Notes: a model not told the origin generated them from the letters alone. DNA of 42,715 nucleotides from Bacteroidota bacterium (GCA_026391735.1 JAPLDL010000006.1:1-42715), one strand, 5' to 3'; positions 17,901 through 28,625 are shown, numbered from the stretch's first letter. Program-made: numbers and translations.

Positions 17901-19285
17901 TGAATGGCCTTGCCTTCGATTAGTTTCGGCTGGAAAGCCTGGATACCCAAACGGTGAAGTGTTGGAGCACGGTTCAGCATGACAGGATGACCCTTCATGA
18001 TATTCTCGAGGATATCCCATACCACGGGGTCCTTGCGGTCCACGATCTTTTTCGCAGATTTAACGGTCTTTACGATACCACGCTCCAGCATCTTGCGGAT
18101 GATGAATGGCTTGTAAAGCTCCGAGGCCATCTCTTTAGGCAAACCGCATTCGTTAAGTCTTAATTCGGGACCCACCACGATAACGGAACGGCCTGAATAG
18201 TCAACACGTTTTCCGAGAAGGTTCTGACGGAAACGACCCTGCTTGCCTTTCAAACTGTCGGAGAGGGATTTTAACGCCCTGTTGGATTCAGTCTTGACTG
18301 CACTGGCTTTACGGGAATTGTCAAACAATGAATCAACAGCTTCCTGGAGCATTCTCTTTTCATTACGGAGGATGACATCCGGAGCCTTGATCTCGATAAG
18401 CCTTTTTAAACGGTTGTTACGGATGATGACCCTTCGGTAAAGATCATTCAGGTCGGAGGTTGCAAAACGTCCTCCGTCAAGAGGCACCAAAGGCCTGAGT
18501 TCGGGAGGAATAACAGGTACTACCTTTACGATCATCCACTCGGGACGGTTATCCATACGTTTCTGAGCATCCCTGAAAGATTCAAAAACCTGAAGCCTTT
18601 TCAGTGCTTCTGCTTTTCTTTGCTGGGATGTTTCAGTATTGGCCTTGTGCCGCAGATCGTAAGATTCCTTATCCAGTTGAATCCTGGAAAGAAGTTCATA
18701 CAAGGCTTCGGCGCCCATTTTTGCAACAAATTTATTGGGATCGCTGTCATCCAGGTACTGGTTCTCCTGGGGTAGCTTTTCTATAATGTCGAAATATTCT
18801 TCTTCTGAAAGGAAATCCAGGTAATTCAAACCATCCTGGGCTTTTATTCCAGCTTGAATAACAACATATTTCTCATAATAAATGATGGATTCCAGCTTCT
18901 TGGTAGGAAGTCCGAGAAGAGATCCAATCTTGTTTGGCAATGAACGGAAAAACCAGATATGAGCAACGGGAACGACCAGCTGGATATGTCCCATCCTTTC
19001 ACGGCGGACTTTCTTTTCAGTCACTTCCACACCACAACGGTCGCATACGATACCTTTGTATCGTATCCTTTTATATTTCCCGCAGTGGCATTCCCAGTCT
19101 TTTACAGGGCCAAAGATCCGCTCACAGAACAAACCATCCCTCTCGGGTTTGTATGTTCTGTAATTGATGGTCTCAGGTTTCAGTACTTCCCCACTCGACA
19201 TCTCCAGGATCTTCTCCGGAGAAGCAAGGCTAACAGTGATTTTGGAATATGTACTGTTTATTGGACCTTCTTTTTTATATGCCAT
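14999..19285 (-). CDS. rpoC: RNA polymerase beta' subunit
   Basis: This encodes 1428 residues from the ATG at 19285 (MAYKKEGP), the usual Bacteroidota start; an upstream TTG at 19303 would add six residues. The zinc ribbon Cys66, Cys68, Cys81 and Cys84 (CHCG...CDRC) is visible. So are the catalytic NADFDGDQM near residue 471, the bridge-helix/trigger-loop regions, and a second Cys cluster ([19 protein letters not shown]). It lies 24 bases after rpoB. No truncation or unusual insertion was noticed beyond the normal length for this phylum. Confidence 0.98.
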   Translation of the reverse strand: MAYKKEGPINSTYSKITVSLASPEKILEMSSGEVLKPETINYRTYKPERDGLFCERIFGPVKDWECHCGKYKRIRYKGIVCDRCGVEVTEKKVRRERMGHIQLVVPVAHIWFFRSLPNKIGSLLGLPTKKLESIIYYEKYVVIQAGIKAQDGLNYLDFLSEEEYFDIIEKLPQENQYLDDSDPNKFVAKMGAEALYELLSRIQLDKESYDLRHKANTETSQQRKAEALKRLQVFESFRDAQKRMDNRPEWMIVKVVPVIPPELRPLVPLDGGRFATSDLNDLYRRVIIRNNRLKRLIEIKAPDVILRNEKRMLQEAVDSLFDNSRKASAVKTESNRALKSLSDSLKGKQGRFRQNLLGKRVDYSGRSVIVVGPELRLNECGLPKEMASELYKPFIIRKMLERGIVKTVKSAKKIVDRKDPVVWDILENIMKGHPVMLNRAPTLHRLGIQAFQPKLIEGKAIQLHPLVCTAFNADFDGDQMAVHVPLGNAAILEAQLLMLASHNILNPANGAPITVPSQDMVLGLYYMTKARKTDADKKIRGEGMTFYSPEEVIIAFNEKKADLHAIIKVRMNLLEDGKEISKMLETTVGRVIFNQVVPREYGYINQLLTKKSLRDIIGAILKKTGTAKTAKFLDDIKDLGYSMAFKGGLSFNLDDVIVPQIKETLVGDASAEVDEVVNNYNMGFITNNERYNQIIDIWTHTNSQLTVSLMNQLSKDKQGFNPVYMMLDSGARGSKEQIRQLSGMRGLMAKPQKSGASGGEIIENPILSNFKEGLSVLEYFISTHGARKGLADTALKTADAGYLTRRLVDVSQDVIISEEDCGTLRGLTITALKKAEEVVESLYDRILGRVALHDVYHPHSGKIIIAAGQEITEEIAQVIDDSPVEGVEIRSVLTCESKKGVCARCYGRNLATGRLVEKGEAVGVIAAQSIGEPGTQLTLRTFHVGGVAGVNIASASRIEAKYDGILEIDELRSISYQTEASEKYEIVIGRSAEMRIVDKNTRIALTSAHIPYGARLYFRDGVEVKKGNLISDWDPYNAVILSEVSGKVSFENILEGVTFRVESDEQTGYHEKVIIESRQKGKNPAINILDSTKEIIKIYDIPVGAHIIIENGAKIKAGEILVKIPRAIGKAGDITGGLPRVTELFEARNPSDPAVVSEIDGVVSFAKKLKRGNREVIITSKTDEEKRYLIPTSKQILAQENDYVKAGVPLSDGALTPSDILAIKGPMKVQEYIVNEIQEVYRLQGVKINDKHFETIVRQMMRKVEVEDPGDSRFLEGELANKIDFQDENDWIYAKKVVEDPGDSTIFKSGQIISARKLRDENSILKRKDKKLVDARDAKPATARQVLQGITRASLQTRSWLSAASFQETTKVLTQAAINAREDDLAGLKENVIVGHLIPAGTGLREYESLIVGSKEEYEALMASKEED

Positions 19286-19309
19286 AGTTTTGCTGATTGA
19301 CAAGTTGAA

Positions 19310-22300
19310 TTAATCTGTGGTAATGTTCAGCCCAAGGCCGCGTAATTCATGCACAAGCACGTTAAAAGATTCGGGAACACCCGGGACCGGCATGCTTTCG
19401 CCCTTGACAATGGATTCGTATGCCTTTGCACGGCCAACAACGTCGTCTGACTTAACAGTCAGTATCTCCAGCAAGATGTTTGCTGCGCCGAACGCTTCAA
19501 GAGCCCACACTTCCATTTCACCAAACCTCTGACCGCCAAACTGCGCTTTACCACCGAGAGGCTGCTGAGTGATCAGTGAATAAGGACCGATGGATCTTGC
19601 ATGCATTTTATCGTCGACCATATGATGCAGTTTCATCATATAGATAAACCCGACCGTTGTGGGCTGGTCAAATGGTTCACCTGATAAACCGTCATGCAGC
19701 CAGACTTTCCCATTTCTTGGCAACCCGGCTTTCTCAAGATATGCATTGATCTCATCAATATGGGCACCGTCAAAAATAGGAGTTGTAAAACGCTGGTTCA
19801 GCTTGTTGCCTGCCCATCCAAGGATTGTTTCATAGATCTGCCCGAGGTTCATACGGGAAGGCACACCCAGAGGATTAAGAACAATATCCACCGGTGTCCC
19901 GTCTTCCAGGAATGGCATATCTTCAGCCCTTTGGATCCTGGCAACGATACCTTTGTTACCATGGCGCCCGGCCATTTTATCCCCAACCTTGAGCTTGCGC
20001 TTCTTGGCAATATATACCTTTGCCATCTGCACAATTCCTGCAGGAAGGTCATCCCCCACAACAGCAACAAATTTCTTGCGGTTGCTTACTCCAAGGACTT
20101 CCTTATATTTAATGATATAATTGTTGATCAGAGACTTGATCAGGTCATTTTTATCTTTATCGGTCGTCCATTTGTTTGGGTTGACCGTCATATAATCAAT
20201 ATCAGTAAGGATGCTAGCAGTGAACTTCGCTCCTTTGGGAACGATTTCCTGCTTGAACTGGTTCAGCACTCCCTGCGAGACTTTGCTGTTAACCAGGTTT
20301 CCGAGCTTTTCAACAAGCTTAGCTTTAAGCTTACTGATATCCACCTGGAATTCTTCTTCCAGCTTTCTGAGCTCGTCTTTCTCCTTGGTCTTGGCTTTCT
20401 TGTCTTTGATGATCCTTGAGAACAACTTCTTTTCTATAACAACACCCTTCATGGAAGGAGGTGCTTTAAGTGAAGCATCCTTGACGTCTCCTGCCTTGTC
20501 GCCAAAAATGGCTCGCAGCAATTTTTCTTCAGGAGTCGGATCACTCTCCCCTTTCGGCGTGATCTTGCCAATGAGGATATCGCCTTCGTTTACTTCAGCT
20601 CCAATACGGATCAGACCGTTTTCGTCCAGATCTTTGGTGGCTTCAGTACTTACATTCGGGATGTCGTTTGTCAGTTCTTCAACACCGCGTTTGGTGTCCC
20701 TTACTTCAAGGGTGAATTCCTCGATATGAATGGAAGTGAAGATATCTTCTGAAACGACTTTCTCGGAAATTACGATAGCATCTTCAAAATTATAACCCTT
20801 CCAGGGCATGAAAGCAACCATAAGGTTACGGCCCAGGGCGAGTTCGCCGTCACGTGTGGCGTATCCTTCGCAAAGAACCTGGCCTTTCTGAACTTTATCT
20901 CCCTTACGGACGATTGGGCGCAGATTAACGCAGGTGTTCTGGTTTGTGCGCATGAACTTGGTGAGCCGGTATACCTTGGTATCATCTTCAAAACTTACCA
21001 GTTTTTCTTTCTCAGTCCGGTGGTAACGGATCATGATCTCATTGGCATCCACATATTCAACTACACCGTCTCCTTCGGCATTGATCAGAACCCTTGAATC
21101 CCTTGCAACAAGGTCTTCAATCCCGGTTCCTACGATAGGAGCTTCAGGAGTAAGCAGGGGAACTGCCTGGCGCATCATGTTTGATCCCATGAGTGCACGG
21201 TTTGCATCATCATGCTCAAGGAATGGGATCAGTGAGGCTGCGATAGAAGCGATCTGGTTTGGAGCAATATCAACAAGGTCAACTTTATCTTTGCCAACAA
21301 TAGGATAATCAGCAAGATAACGCACCTTGATCTTATCGTCGGTAAGATTACCTTTGGCATCCATCAGGGTGGTCGCCTGGCCAATAATTTTATGTTCTTC
21401 TTCCTCAGCTGTCAGATAAACAGGTTCCTCTTCAAGCTGAACTCTTCCGTCGACAACTTTTTTATAAGGGGTTTCGATGAAGCCCAGACGGTCGATCTTT
21501 GCATAGACACAGAGTGAAGATATCAGACCGATATTAGGGCCTTCAGGTGTTTCAATTGTACAAAGACGTCCGTAATGGGTGTAATGCACGTCGCGGACCT
21601 CAAAGCCGGCACGTTCACGTGAAAGACCACCGGGACCCAGAGCAGAAATACGTCGCTTATGTGTTAGCTCCGACAAGGGGTTAGTCTGGTCCATGAACTG
21701 AGACAACTGATTCGTTCCGAAAAATGAATTGATGACCGAGGAAAGTGTTTTGGCATTGATCAGGTCCATCGGCGTAAATACTTCATTGTCACGTACATTC
21801 ATACGTTCCCGGATCGTACGTGCCATTCTGGATAAGCCTACTCCAAACTGGTTGTAAAGCTGTTCCCCCACAGTACGAACACGACGGTTGCTTAGGTGGT
21901 CGATATCATCGACTTCTGCTTTGGAATTTACCAGCTCAATCAGGTACTTGATGATTGAGATGATGTCTTCCTTGGTAAGGACCTTGGTTTCTATCGGGGT
22001 TGACAGGTTCAGTTTCCTGTTGATCCTGTAACGTCCTACATCACCCAGGTCATATCGTTTATCTGAAAAGAACAGTTTTTCGATGATCCCGCGGGCTGTT
22101 TCCTCATCAGGAGGTTCAGCGTTACGCAACTGCCTGTAGATAAACTCCATGGCTTCTTTTTCAGAATTCGCCGGGTCTTTCTGCAGTGTGTTGAATATGA
22201 TCGCAAAGTCAGTCGACTGAGCTTCTTCCCGGTGGACAAGGATCGTCTTGATACCTGCATCCAGGATCTGGTTGATATGTGTATCCTCGAGGAGTGTCTC

Positions 22301-23116
22301 ACGTTCTATGATCACTTCAGTACGTTCGATAGAGACAACCTCACCGGTGTCCTCATCGACAAAGTCTTCGATCCATGCGCGAACAACCCTTGCGGCAAGT
22401 TTGGACCCCACCACCCGTTTAAGGGCAGCGCGGCTTACCTTGATTTCCTGGGCCAGCCCGAAAATCTCAAGAATATCTTTGTCGGTTTCATAACCGATAG
22501 CACGAAGTAATGTAGTGACCGGGAGTTTCTTCTTACGGTCGATGTATGCATACATCACATTGTTTATATCGGTCGTAAACTCGATCCAGGAACCCTTGAA
22601 TGGGATTATCCTTGCCGAATACAGCTGAACTCCGTTAGCATGGTAGCTTGTACTAAAGAACACTCCGGGTGAACGGTGCAGCTGGGAAACCACAACACGT
22701 TCGGCTCCGTTGACAATAAAAGTGCCACGGGGTGTCATATACGGGATCATTCCAAGGTAAACATCCTGGATAATGGTCTCGAAGTCTTCATGTTCCGGGT
22801 CGGTACAATATAACTTCAGCTTTGCCTTTAAAGGCACACTGTAAGTAAGTCCGCGTTCAATACATTCTTCAATGCTGTACCTGGGAGGGTCAATGAAATA
22901 GTCGAGAAACTCCAGCACGAAGTTATTCCGTGCGTCAGAGATTGGGAAGTTCTCGGCAAAGACTTTGAAAAGTCCCTCGTTTACCCTGTTTTCAGGGTTG
23001 GTCTCCAGCTGGAAGAAATCCTGGAACGACTTGACTTGAAGATCGAGGAAATCAGGATATTCGGCCTGGATCTTGGTTTTTCCGAAGCGAATTCTTTCGA
23101 TTTTTTTTGAAGCCAA
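19310..23116 (-). CDS. rpoB: RNA polymerase beta subunit
   Basis: This encodes 1268 residues. The start is TTG ([12 protein letters not shown]). An in-frame TAA lies three codons upstream and there is no ATG in the first 100 residues, so the rare start seems genuine. The rifampicin region reads [26 protein letters not shown], and [18 protein letters not shown] and the C-terminal [20 protein letters not shown] clamp segment are intact. The rifampicin-pocket residues appear to be the sensitive type. It is preceded by rplL and a 43-base hairpin. Confidence 0.98.
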   Translation of the reverse strand: MASKKIERIRFGKTKIQAEYPDFLDLQVKSFQDFFQLETNPENRVNEGLFKVFAENFPISDARNNFVLEFLDYFIDPPRYSIEECIERGLTYSVPLKAKLKLYCTDPEHEDFETIIQDVYLGMIPYMTPRGTFIVNGAERVVVSQLHRSPGVFFSTSYHANGVQLYSARIIPFKGSWIEFTTDINNVMYAYIDRKKKLPVTTLLRAIGYETDKDILEIFGLAQEIKVSRAALKRVVGSKLAARVVRAWIEDFVDEDTGEVVSIERTEVIIERETLLEDTHINQILDAGIKTILVHREEAQSTDFAIIFNTLQKDPANSEKEAMEFIYRQLRNAEPPDEETARGIIEKLFFSDKRYDLGDVGRYRINRKLNLSTPIETKVLTKEDIISIIKYLIELVNSKAEVDDIDHLSNRRVRTVGEQLYNQFGVGLSRMARTIRERMNVRDNEVFTPMDLINAKTLSSVINSFFGTNQLSQFMDQTNPLSELTHKRRISALGPGGLSRERAGFEVRDVHYTHYGRLCTIETPEGPNIGLISSLCVYAKIDRLGFIETPYKKVVDGRVQLEEEPVYLTAEEEEHKIIGQATTLMDAKGNLTDDKIKVRYLADYPIVGKDKVDLVDIAPNQIASIAASLIPFLEHDDANRALMGSNMMRQAVPLLTPEAPIVGTGIEDLVARDSRVLINAEGDGVVEYVDANEIMIRYHRTEKEKLVSFEDDTKVYRLTKFMRTNQNTCVNLRPIVRKGDKVQKGQVLCEGYATRDGELALGRNLMVAFMPWKGYNFEDAIVISEKVVSEDIFTSIHIEEFTLEVRDTKRGVEELTNDIPNVSTEATKDLDENGLIRIGAEVNEGDILIGKITPKGESDPTPEEKLLRAIFGDKAGDVKDASLKAPPSMKGVVIEKKLFSRIIKDKKAKTKEKDELRKLEEEFQVDISKLKAKLVEKLGNLVNSKVSQGVLNQFKQEIVPKGAKFTASILTDIDYMTVNPNKWTTDKDKNDLIKSLINNYIIKYKEVLGVSNRKKFVAVVGDDLPAGIVQMAKVYIAKKRKLKVGDKMAGRHGNKGIVARIQRAEDMPFLEDGTPVDIVLNPLGVPSRMNLGQIYETILGWAGNKLNQRFTTPIFDGAHIDEINAYLEKAGLPRNGKVWLHDGLSGEPFDQPTTVGFIYMMKLHHMVDDKMHARSIGPYSLITQQPLGGKAQFGGQRFGEMEVWALEAFGAANILLEILTVKSDDVVGRAKAYESIVKGESMPVPGVPESFNVLVHELRGLGLNITTD

Positions 23117-23188
23117 GGTGATTTATTTTTACGTTTACCCCGGGGGGCAAACAGGTTAGAAATTAATGTTAAGTTTCATTCGATATAA

Positions 23189-23231
23189 ATAAGTAAAGAC
23201 CTCCCCAATTCAAGGGGAGATCTATACTTAT
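23189..23231 (-). promoter_or_regulatory. Hairpin between rplL and rpoB, possible attenuator or processing site
   Basis: ATAAGTA (23189-23195) pairs with TACTTAT (23225-23231), and inside this CTCCCC (23201-23206) pairs with GGGGAG (23214-23219), extended by AGA/TCT across a bulge. No long T-run follows on the minus strand, so partial attenuation or RNase cleavage is more likely than full termination. In other bacteria this gap also holds an attenuator or processing site. Confidence 0.55.
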
Positions 23232-23255
23232 AAAGAGAAATTCGAAAGTACCGTC

Positions 23256-23630
23256 TTACTTAATTTCAACCTCTGCACCTGCCTCCTGTAATTGTTTCTG
23301 TAATGCATTTGCTTCATCTCTAGAAACGCCTTCTTTGATTGCTTTAGGTGCAGCATCAACGAGTTCTTTTGCTTCCTTCAGGCCCAGGCTGGTGAGTTCT
23401 TTCACAAGCTTAACAACGGCCAATTTTGCCTGACCTGCATGTTTCAGAATAACATCGAATGATGTTTTTTCCTCAGCAGCGGGTGCAGCTGCGGCAGCCG
23501 GAGCGGCTACTGCAACAGCAGCAGCTGCGGGTTCAATCCCGTACTCATCTTTGAGTATCTTTGCCAATTCATTGACCTCTTTTACCGTCAGGTTAACTAA
23601 CTGTTCTGCAAAAGCTTTTAAATCTGCCAT
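23256..23630 (-). CDS. rplL: Ribosomal protein bL12 (L7/L12)
   Basis: This encodes 124 residues. The N-terminal dimerisation domain ([19 protein letters not shown]) is joined by an Ala/Pro-rich hinge (residues 34-52) to the C-terminal factor-binding domain with EKTSFDVIL and [15 protein letters not shown]. It forms the flexible stalk that recruits elongation factors. It follows rplJ, with which it makes the stalk complex, after a 77-base gap that contains a small hairpin. Confidence 0.98.
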   Translation of the reverse strand: MADLKAFAEQLVNLTVKEVNELAKILKDEYGIEPAAAAVAVAAPAAAAAPAAEEKTSFDVILKHAGQAKLAVVKLVKELTSLGLKEAKELVDAAPKAIKEGVSRDEANALQKQLQEAGAEVEIK

Positions 23631-23648
23631 TTTATCTAAAATTTGCGC

Positions 23649-23661
23649 CCCGGAAACCGGG
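23649..23661 (-). promoter_or_regulatory. Small hairpin between rplJ and rplL
   Basis: CCCGG (23649-23653) and CCGGG (23657-23661) pair around AAA. It might affect the ratio of L10 to L12 by folding ahead of rplL, but this is a guess. The rest of the gap is AT-rich. Confidence 0.3.
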
Positions 23662-23707
23662 ACAGGTTATTAATATTAATTATTTTCCTTATTAAGATAA
23701 CATCGTC

Positions 23708-24232
23708 TTACTCTGGTCTTTCTGATAACGTCTTTACAATGCCCGAAAGCTTGTTACCTCCCGATGAAAGAGCGGAAATAACATTTCTGGCCGGGGACTG
23801 AAGCAACAGTATAAGGTCACCAATGAGTTCATTTTTAGACTTGATGTTGACCAATGCATCCAACTGATCATCGCCGAGGTAGATAGATTCTTCCACGTAT
23901 GCTCCTTTGAGAATAGGCTTCTTGGCAGTTCTGCGGAATTCCTTGATCAGTTTGGCCGGGTCGTTATTCACTTCCGAAAAGAGAATGGAAGTGTTTCCGA
24001 CGAGCAACGGGTATAAGGCCTCGAAATCGGTCTTACCTGTACGTTCCATAGCCTTTTGAAGCAGGGAATTCTTCACTACCTGTAGAGTAATATTCCGTTT
24101 GAAGCAAAGTCTCCTCAGCTTGCTGGTATTATCGGCGTTAAGGTCACCGATATCAGCAATATAAAAGGAGTTTGCGCGGTTGAGCTGTTCTACCAGAGAA
24201 TCAATCATCTGGTTCTTTTCTTCTTTTTTCAT
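23708..24232 (-). CDS. rplJ: Ribosomal protein uL10
   Basis: This encodes 174 residues. The N-terminal RNA-binding domain (MKKEEKNQMIDSLVEQLN, LRRLCFKRNITLQVVKNSLL) is followed by the L12-binding C-terminal helix. uL10 anchors L12 dimers on 23S rRNA. It lies 27 bases downstream of rplA. In many bacteria the L10-L12 complex represses its own mRNA; no leader structure of that type could be recognised in the short gap. Confidence 0.97.
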   Translation of the reverse strand: MKKEEKNQMIDSLVEQLNRANSFYIADIGDLNADNTSKLRRLCFKRNITLQVVKNSLLQKAMERTGKTDFEALYPLLVGNTSILFSEVNNDPAKLIKEFRRTAKKPILKGAYVEESIYLGDDQLDALVNIKSKNELIGDLILLLQSPARNVISALSSGGNKLSGIVKTLSERPE

Positions 24233-24259
24233 GTTGTTACGAGCTCAAAATATGAGTAA

Positions 24260-24955
24260 TTAAGCCGAAACCGACTTTGGATCAATCTGAATACTGGGGC
24301 TCATGGTGCCTGAAAGGTAAATGCTCCTTACATAGGTCCCTTTTGCCGACGCAGGTTTCAGTTTGACCACGGTCGAGATAAGTGTTTCAGCATTTTCCAC
24401 TATTTTATCCCTGTCGAAGGAAGCTTTCGCAACAGAGCAATGGATAATACCGAATTTATCAACCTTGAAATCGATCTTACCGGCTTTGACATCTTTAACG
24501 GCTTTACCAATTTCCATGGTAACGGTCCCTGTTTTTGGATTCGGCATAAGTCCGCGGGGTCCGAGAATCTTTCCGAGCGCACCAACCTTAGCCATCACAC
24601 TGGGCATGGTGATGATTACATCAACATCAGTCCAGCCGCCTTTGATTTTTTCTACATATTCATCAAGTCCTGCAAAATCGGCTCCGGCGGCTCTTGCTTC
24701 TTCCTCCTTGTCGGGAGTGCAGAGAACCAGTACACGAACCACCTTGCCGGTACCGTGAGGAAGCGTCACGATTCCGCGGACCATCTGATTGGCCTTACGG
24801 GGATCAACCCCGAGGCGTATATCAAGATCAATGGATGAATCAAATTTAGTGCTGACAATCTCTTTGAGAATACCAGCAGCATCTGTGAGTGAATAAACGG
24901 TGTTCCTATCAAATTTGGATAAGGCAACCTTCCTCTTTTTTGTCAGCTTTATCAT
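24260..24955 (-). CDS. rplA: Ribosomal protein uL1
   Basis: This encodes 231 residues, the normal length. The signature [10 protein letters not shown] is visible, along with [14 protein letters not shown] in domain I. It forms the L1 stalk at the E site. It follows rplK by 56 bases, the conserved L11-L1 pair; L1 often represses this pair by binding its mRNA. Confidence 0.98.
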   Translation of the reverse strand: MIKLTKKRKVALSKFDRNTVYSLTDAAGILKEIVSTKFDSSIDLDIRLGVDPRKANQMVRGIVTLPHGTGKVVRVLVLCTPDKEEEARAAGADFAGLDEYVEKIKGGWTDVDVIITMPSVMAKVGALGKILGPRGLMPNPKTGTVTMEIGKAVKDVKAGKIDFKVDKFGIIHCSVAKASFDRDKIVENAETLISTVVKLKPASAKGTYVRSIYLSGTMSPSIQIDPKSVSA

Positions 24956-25011
24956 TTGCTATTATTTAATTAATGTATGAGGTGTATACAAATTCCAATC
25001 CGGTTGCAAGA

Positions 25012-25455
25012 TTAACGTTTAAAAGGGGTATCACCTGTCACGGTAATTCCCATGGAACGTGCCGTACCGGCAACCATCCGCATGGCCGATTCGAGAGTGA
25101 ACGCGTTCAGATCGGGCATTTTATCTTCCGCGATCTTTTTTACCTGGTCCCAGGATACTGCAGCTACCTTATTTCTGTTGGGTTCGGGAGAACCTTTCGG
25201 AAGCTTGGTTGCTTCGAGCAGCTGCACAGCTACCGGAGGGGTTTTCAGGATAAAATCGAACGATTTGTCCTTGTAAACAGTGATGATCACGGGAATCAGC
25301 TTTCCGCCTTTGTCTTGCGTACGGGCGTTAAACTGTTTGCAGAATTCCATGATGTTCACACCTTTGGCACCCAATGCGGGTCCTACCGGGGGTGAAGGAT
25401 TAGCTGCTCCTCCTTTAATCTGCAACTTAATAATACCACTAACTTCTTTTGCCAT
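25012..25455 (-). CDS. rplK: Ribosomal protein uL11
   Basis: This encodes 147 residues. [20 protein letters not shown] at the N-terminus and the C-terminal rRNA-binding domain with [18 protein letters not shown] are typical. It binds the GTPase centre of 23S rRNA together with uL10. It starts 16 bases after nusG and has no Shine-Dalgarno sequence, as is usual in this phylum. Confidence 0.98.
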   Translation of the reverse strand: MAKEVSGIIKLQIKGGAANPSPPVGPALGAKGVNIMEFCKQFNARTQDKGGKLIPVIITVYKDKSFDFILKTPPVAVQLLEATKLPKGSPEPNRNKVAAVSWDQVKKIAEDKMPDLNAFTLESAMRMVAGTARSMGITVTGDTPFKR

Positions 25456-25471
25456 TTTATTAATATTTATT

Positions 25472-26014
25472 CTATTCTTTTTGTACTTGCATAAAACTCA
25501 ACTCAAGCGGCGTTTTACGGCCGAATATTTTAACCATGACCTTCAGCTTTTTCTTCTCTTCGTTGATCTCTTCGATCACACCGCTGAAGCTGTTGAACGG
25601 TCCGTCAATGACAGTCACCGTTTCCCCGATGATGAAAGGGATATTGACTTCTTCTCCCTGCTCGGAGAGTTCATCAAATTTTCCGAGTATTCGCTTCACT
25701 TCGGATGGGCGCAGCGGATGAGGTTCGCCTTTTGCACCCAGAAACCCAAGGACTCCGGGAATGTTTCTGATCAGGTGAGGTATTTCTCCTGTTAGTATGG
25801 CTTCGATCAGTACATAGCCAGGAAAAAAATTCCTTTCCTTGCTTACCTTCTTCCCGTTGCGGATCATGTAAACTTTTTCCATAGGGATCAGCACCTGTGA
25901 AATGGACTCCTGCAAATGCTGGATCGCTATCTCATTCTCCAGGATCTGCTTGACCTTTTTCTCGTTACCGCTGATAGCGCGGACGACGTACCATTTTTTT
26001 ACACTTTCACTCAT
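25472..26014 (-). CDS. nusG: Transcription antitermination factor NusG
   Basis: This encodes 180 residues. The NGN domain opens [15 protein letters not shown] and contains [11 protein letters not shown]. The KOW domain contains [21 protein letters not shown]. NusG binds the RNA polymerase clamp and couples it to the ribosome or Rho. It lies 59 bases after secE, the nearly universal secE-nusG pair. Confidence 0.97.
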   Translation of the reverse strand: MSESVKKWYVVRAISGNEKKVKQILENEIAIQHLQESISQVLIPMEKVYMIRNGKKVSKERNFFPGYVLIEAILTGEIPHLIRNIPGVLGFLGAKGEPHPLRPSEVKRILGKFDELSEQGEEVNIPFIIGETVTVIDGPFNSFSGVIEEINEEKKKLKVMVKIFGRKTPLELSFMQVQKE

Positions 26015-26073
26015 GCCTGTACCGATATAACTTCCTTTCGAAAACCCGGAATTGATTCAGATCTGCAGACGAT

Positions 26074-26271
26074 CTAGAAAAGTTTATAGAACTGCTCAAG
26101 GACGGTCTTGAATACTTCATCCATTGCAAAAACGATGATCGCAATAATAAGAGTTGCAACTGAAACTACAATAGAGCTGCTCTGGAGTTCTGCCCAAGTA
26201 GGCCAGCTCACTTTGTGCATCAGCTCATCATAGCTTTCCTTGATATAATTAACTACTTTGTTCTTTGCCAT
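26074..26271 (-). CDS. secE: Preprotein translocase subunit SecE
   Basis: This encodes 65 residues from the ATG at 26271 (MAKNKVVNYIKESYDELMHK). An upstream in-frame GTG would lie inside the 3' end of tRNA-Trp and is rejected. It has the minimal SecE form: an amphipathic helix with KVSWPTWAELQ and one membrane segment (SIVVSVATLIIAIIVFAM). It clamps SecY in the Sec translocon. It sits between tRNA-Trp and nusG. Confidence 0.95.
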   Translation of the reverse strand: MAKNKVVNYIKESYDELMHKVSWPTWAELQSSSIVVSVATLIIAIIVFAMDEVFKTVLEQFYKLF

Positions 26272-26286
26272 TGATTTTCCGATTTG

Positions 26287-26359
26287 CACGGGTGGTAGGA
26301 ATCGAACCCACAGCCTACGGTTTTGGAGACCGCCACTCTACCAGTTGAGCTACACCCCA
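26287..26359 (-). tRNA. tRNA-Trp (CCA)
   Basis: The anticodon loop CTCCAAA gives anticodon CCA, and the D-arm and TTCGATT T-loop are normal. The acceptor reads TGGGGTG against CACCCGT with discriminator G, so the two outermost pairs (1-72 T/T, 2-71 G/G) do not match. Position between tuf and secE is conserved in the phylum. The mismatches are discussed in the findings. Confidence 0.88.
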
Positions 26360-26371
26360 GAACCATATGTA

Positions 26372-27559
26372 TTAGTCTAAAATTTCAGTTACCTGTCCGG
26401 CGCCAACAGTACGTCCACCTTCGCGGATTGCGAAACGCAGACCTTTACTCATAGCGATTTCGGAGATCAGATCAACTTTAATTGTGATATTATCACCAGG
26501 CATACACATTTCAACACCTTCCGGGAGATGAATTTCTCCTGTAACGTCGGTTGTCCTGAAATAGAACTGGGGACGATACTTGTTATGGAACGGAGTATGA
26601 CGTCCGCCTTCCTGTGTTTTCAGCACATAAATCTCGGCTTTGAACTGCTTATGCGGAGTGATTGAACCAGGTTTGGCAATAACCATACCACGGCGGATCT
26701 CATCCTTGTCAATACCACGGAGCAGCAGACCGGCGTTGTCGCCAGCTTCACCGCGATCGAGGATTTTACGGAACATTTCCACACCGGTTACGACGCTTTT
26801 CAGTTTCTCAGCGCCCATACCAATGATTTCAACGGGATCGCCTGAATTGATGACACCGGTTTCAATACGGCCGGTAGCAACGGTTCCGCGGCCGGTGATC
26901 GAGAACACGTCTTCGACCGGCATAAGGAATGGCTTGTCAATGTCGCGGACTGGCAACGGGATATAGCTGTCAACAGCATCCATGAGTTCCATAATCTTTT
27001 CAACCCACTTCGGCTCTTTATTGAGGCCACCAAGTGCTGAACCCTGGATAACAGGAGCATTAGCGCCATCAAAACCGTAGAAGGTGAGAAGGTCACGGAT
27101 TTCCATTTCAACGATCTCCAGAAGTTCAGGATCATCAACACTGTCGCATTTGTTCATGAATACAACCAGCTTGGGAACGCCAACCTGACGCGCGAGAAGG
27201 ATATGCTCACGAGTCTGAGGCATGGGACCATCGGTTGCAGCTACAACAATGATAGCACCGTCCATCTGGGCAGCACCAGTTACCATGTTCTTGATGTAGT
27301 CGGCATGACCGGGGCAGTCAACATGCGCGTAATGGCGGTTAGCTGTCTGATACTCAATATGAGCAGTGTTAATCGTAATACCGCGGGCTTTTTCCTCCGG
27401 AGCATTGTCGATAGAATCAAACGACCTGAACTCGGATAATCCCTTATCTGCGAGAACGAGCGTGATAGCTGCCGTTAAGGTCGTCTTACCATGGTCAATG
27501 TGGCCTATTGTGCCTACGTTGACGTGAGGTTTGGAACGTTCGAATTTTTCTTTTGCCAT
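26372..27559 (-). CDS. tuf: Elongation factor Tu
   Basis: This encodes 395 residues. The GTPase motifs are G1 GHIDHGKTT (residues 19-27), G3 DCPGHADY (81-88) and G4 NKCD (136-139); domains 2 and 3 follow, with the [15 protein letters not shown] end. It delivers aminoacyl-tRNA to the ribosome. It lies between four tRNA genes upstream and tRNA-Trp downstream, in the operon started at 28125. G1 has Ile where most EF-Tu have Val (HVDHGKT), a conservative change. Confidence 0.98.
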   Translation of the reverse strand: MAKEKFERSKPHVNVGTIGHIDHGKTTLTAAITLVLADKGLSEFRSFDSIDNAPEEKARGITINTAHIEYQTANRHYAHVDCPGHADYIKNMVTGAAQMDGAIIVVAATDGPMPQTREHILLARQVGVPKLVVFMNKCDSVDDPELLEIVEMEIRDLLTFYGFDGANAPVIQGSALGGLNKEPKWVEKIMELMDAVDSYIPLPVRDIDKPFLMPVEDVFSITGRGTVATGRIETGVINSGDPVEIIGMGAEKLKSVVTGVEMFRKILDRGEAGDNAGLLLRGIDKDEIRRGMVIAKPGSITPHKQFKAEIYVLKTQEGGRHTPFHNKYRPQFYFRTTDVTGEIHLPEGVEMCMPGDNITIKVDLISEIAMSKGLRFAIREGGRTVGAGQVTEILD

Positions 27560-27609
27560 ATACCTAAGATTGATTAAGTGAGTTTAATTTTGCTTTCATT
27601 ATCAAACTG

Positions 27610-27681
27610 AGCCTTTGAGCAGAATTGAACTGCTGACCCCTTCCTTACCAAGGAAGTGCTCTACCCCTGAGCTACAAAGGC
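27610..27681 (-). tRNA. tRNA-Thr (GGT)
   Basis: Acceptor GCCTTTG/CAAAGGC with discriminator T. Anticodon stem CTTCC/GGAAG holds loop TTGGTAA (anticodon GGT). It is the last of four tRNAs ahead of tuf. Confidence 0.95.
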
Positions 27682-27692
27682 GAAGTATTATG

Positions 27693-27765
27693 AGCGGAAG
27701 ACGGGGCTCGAACCCGCCACCTGTAGCTTGGAAGGCTACCGCTCTACCAAATGAGCTACTTCCGC
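27693..27765 (-). tRNA. tRNA-Gly (TCC)
   Basis: Acceptor GCGGAAG/CTTCCGC with discriminator T. Anticodon stem GTAGC/GCTAC holds loop CTTCCAA (anticodon TCC). Eleven bases separate it from the tRNA-Thr that follows. Confidence 0.95.
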
Positions 27766-27821
27766 CTGTGTGAGCAGCGAGCAGTGAAATATCTTCGCTT
27801 TTCGCTTCTTCCATCAATCTG

Positions 27822-27903
27822 TGGGGAGAGGAGGAATCGAACCTCCGAAGGCTACGCCAACAGATTTACAGTCTGCCCCATTTGACCGCTCTGGAATCTC
27901 CCC
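27822..27903 (-). tRNA. tRNA-Tyr (GTA)
   Basis: Acceptor GGGGAGA/TCTCCCC with discriminator A. The anticodon loop is CTGTAAA (anticodon GTA). It has a long variable arm and is 82 bases, as expected for a class II bacterial tRNA-Tyr. Confidence 0.95.
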
Positions 27904-27926
27904 TTTTTGCCTAGTAAACAGGTAAG

Positions 27927-27999
27927 AGCCGATGGACGGACTTGAACCGCCGACCAGCTGATTACAAGTCAGCTGCTCTACCAACTGAGCTACATCGGC
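27927..27999 (-). tRNA. tRNA-Thr (TGT)
   Basis: Acceptor GCCGATG/CATCGGC with discriminator T. Anticodon stem GCTGA/TCAGC holds loop CTTGTAA (anticodon TGT). It is the first gene of the tRNA-tuf-rpo operon. Confidence 0.95.
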
Positions 28000-28094
28000 A
28001 TTAAGGATTTTGATGGAATCGAGCTCTACCGCGCCTGTCGCGGATTTTATAACATCTCAGTAAGTCAAAAAACTATCCCCTATAAAAAGGACTG

Positions 28095-28125
28095 CAAAAG
28101 TATGAACATTTCCAATACCATGCAA
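28095..28125 (-). promoter_or_regulatory. Promoter of the tRNA-tuf-secE-nusG-rpl-rpo operon
   Basis: Minus-strand TACTTTTG at 28095-28102 and TTG at 28123-28125 are 20 bases apart. It lies about 95 bases ahead of the first tRNA. It is the only full-consensus promoter noticed upstream of the operon. Confidence 0.72.
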
Positions 28126-28273
28126 GCGTTTTTCGAAAATTTATGCCCAAAAACGGATTTTTTTTTAACAAATTTTGTACCGAACTTGTAACAAATTGAT
28201 TATGAATTTATTATGAGTATATATTTTCTTTCACATTGCTCTTACAAACATCTTCTAATCTGTTCCTGAAACT
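28126..28273. other. AT-rich gap between hpf terminator and tRNA operon promoter
   Basis: The gene-free stretch from 28000 to 28325 holds the operon promoter (28095-28125) and the hpf terminator (28274-28308). The remainder is AT-rich with A and T runs, and I see no coding or folded element in it. It could serve as an upstream AT-rich promoter element. Confidence 0.5.
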
Positions 28274-28308
28274 CAAAAAAAAGAGGGAGCGAAAAATCAA
28301 GCTCCCTC
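28274..28308 (-). terminator. Terminator of xerC-hpf
   Basis: GAGGGAGC (28283-28290) pairs with GCTCCCTC (28301-28308) around a 10-base loop. On the minus strand it is followed by eight or more T residues. It lies 18 bases past the hpf stop. Confidence 0.9.
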
Positions 28309-28325
28309 CCGTCCTCTATAATGAG

Positions 28326-28625
28326 TTATATCCTCCTGACTTTCGCCTTATATTTTACCAGTTGCTTTCTCAATGCCTCGACAGCATTATCAGAAGCCTC
28401 CTCGAATGACTTTGCCTCCTTCAATGCAAATAAATCGTTCCCTTTTATGATCAGACGCATTTCCACAATTTTATTCTCCCGGGAATCATTGTTGTCAACT
28501 TTCAATTTCACCTCCGCGCCAATAACACCTTCAAAAAAAGTATGCAATTTCTGCAGGCGTTCCTTGATAAAATCCTCAAGCTTCTGATCCGCCTTGAAAT
28601 GAACTGCATTTATGATAATATTCAT
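28326..28625 (-). CDS. hpf: Ribosome hibernation-promoting factor (HPF/YfiA, short form)
   Basis: This encodes 99 residues from the ATG at 28625 (MNIIINAVHFKADQKLEDFI). A GTG two codons upstream lies inside the Shine-Dalgarno sequence and is rejected. The length and the beta-alpha-beta core (EVKLKVDNND, KIVEMRLIIKGNDLFALKEA) match short HPF, which binds the 30S decoding region in stationary phase and inactivates ribosomes. It is eight codons or fewer from the xerC stop and is probably co-transcribed with it. Unlike its neighbours it has a perfect Shine-Dalgarno sequence. Confidence 0.93.
   Translation of the reverse strand: MNIIINAVHFKADQKLEDFIKERLQKLHTFFEGVIGAEVKLKVDNNDSRENKIVEMRLIIKGNDLFALKEAKSFEEASDNAVEALRKQLVKYKAKVRRI

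Noticed and set aside
19694..20419. A 241-codon frame opposite rpoB.
   Set aside because: Antisense shadow of a highly conserved gene; composition follows rpoB codons read backwards.
27602..27817. A 71-codon open frame across two tRNA genes on the minus strand.
   Set aside because: It is the translated shadow of tRNA-Thr and tRNA-Gly; the residues follow the tRNA arms and there is no start signal.
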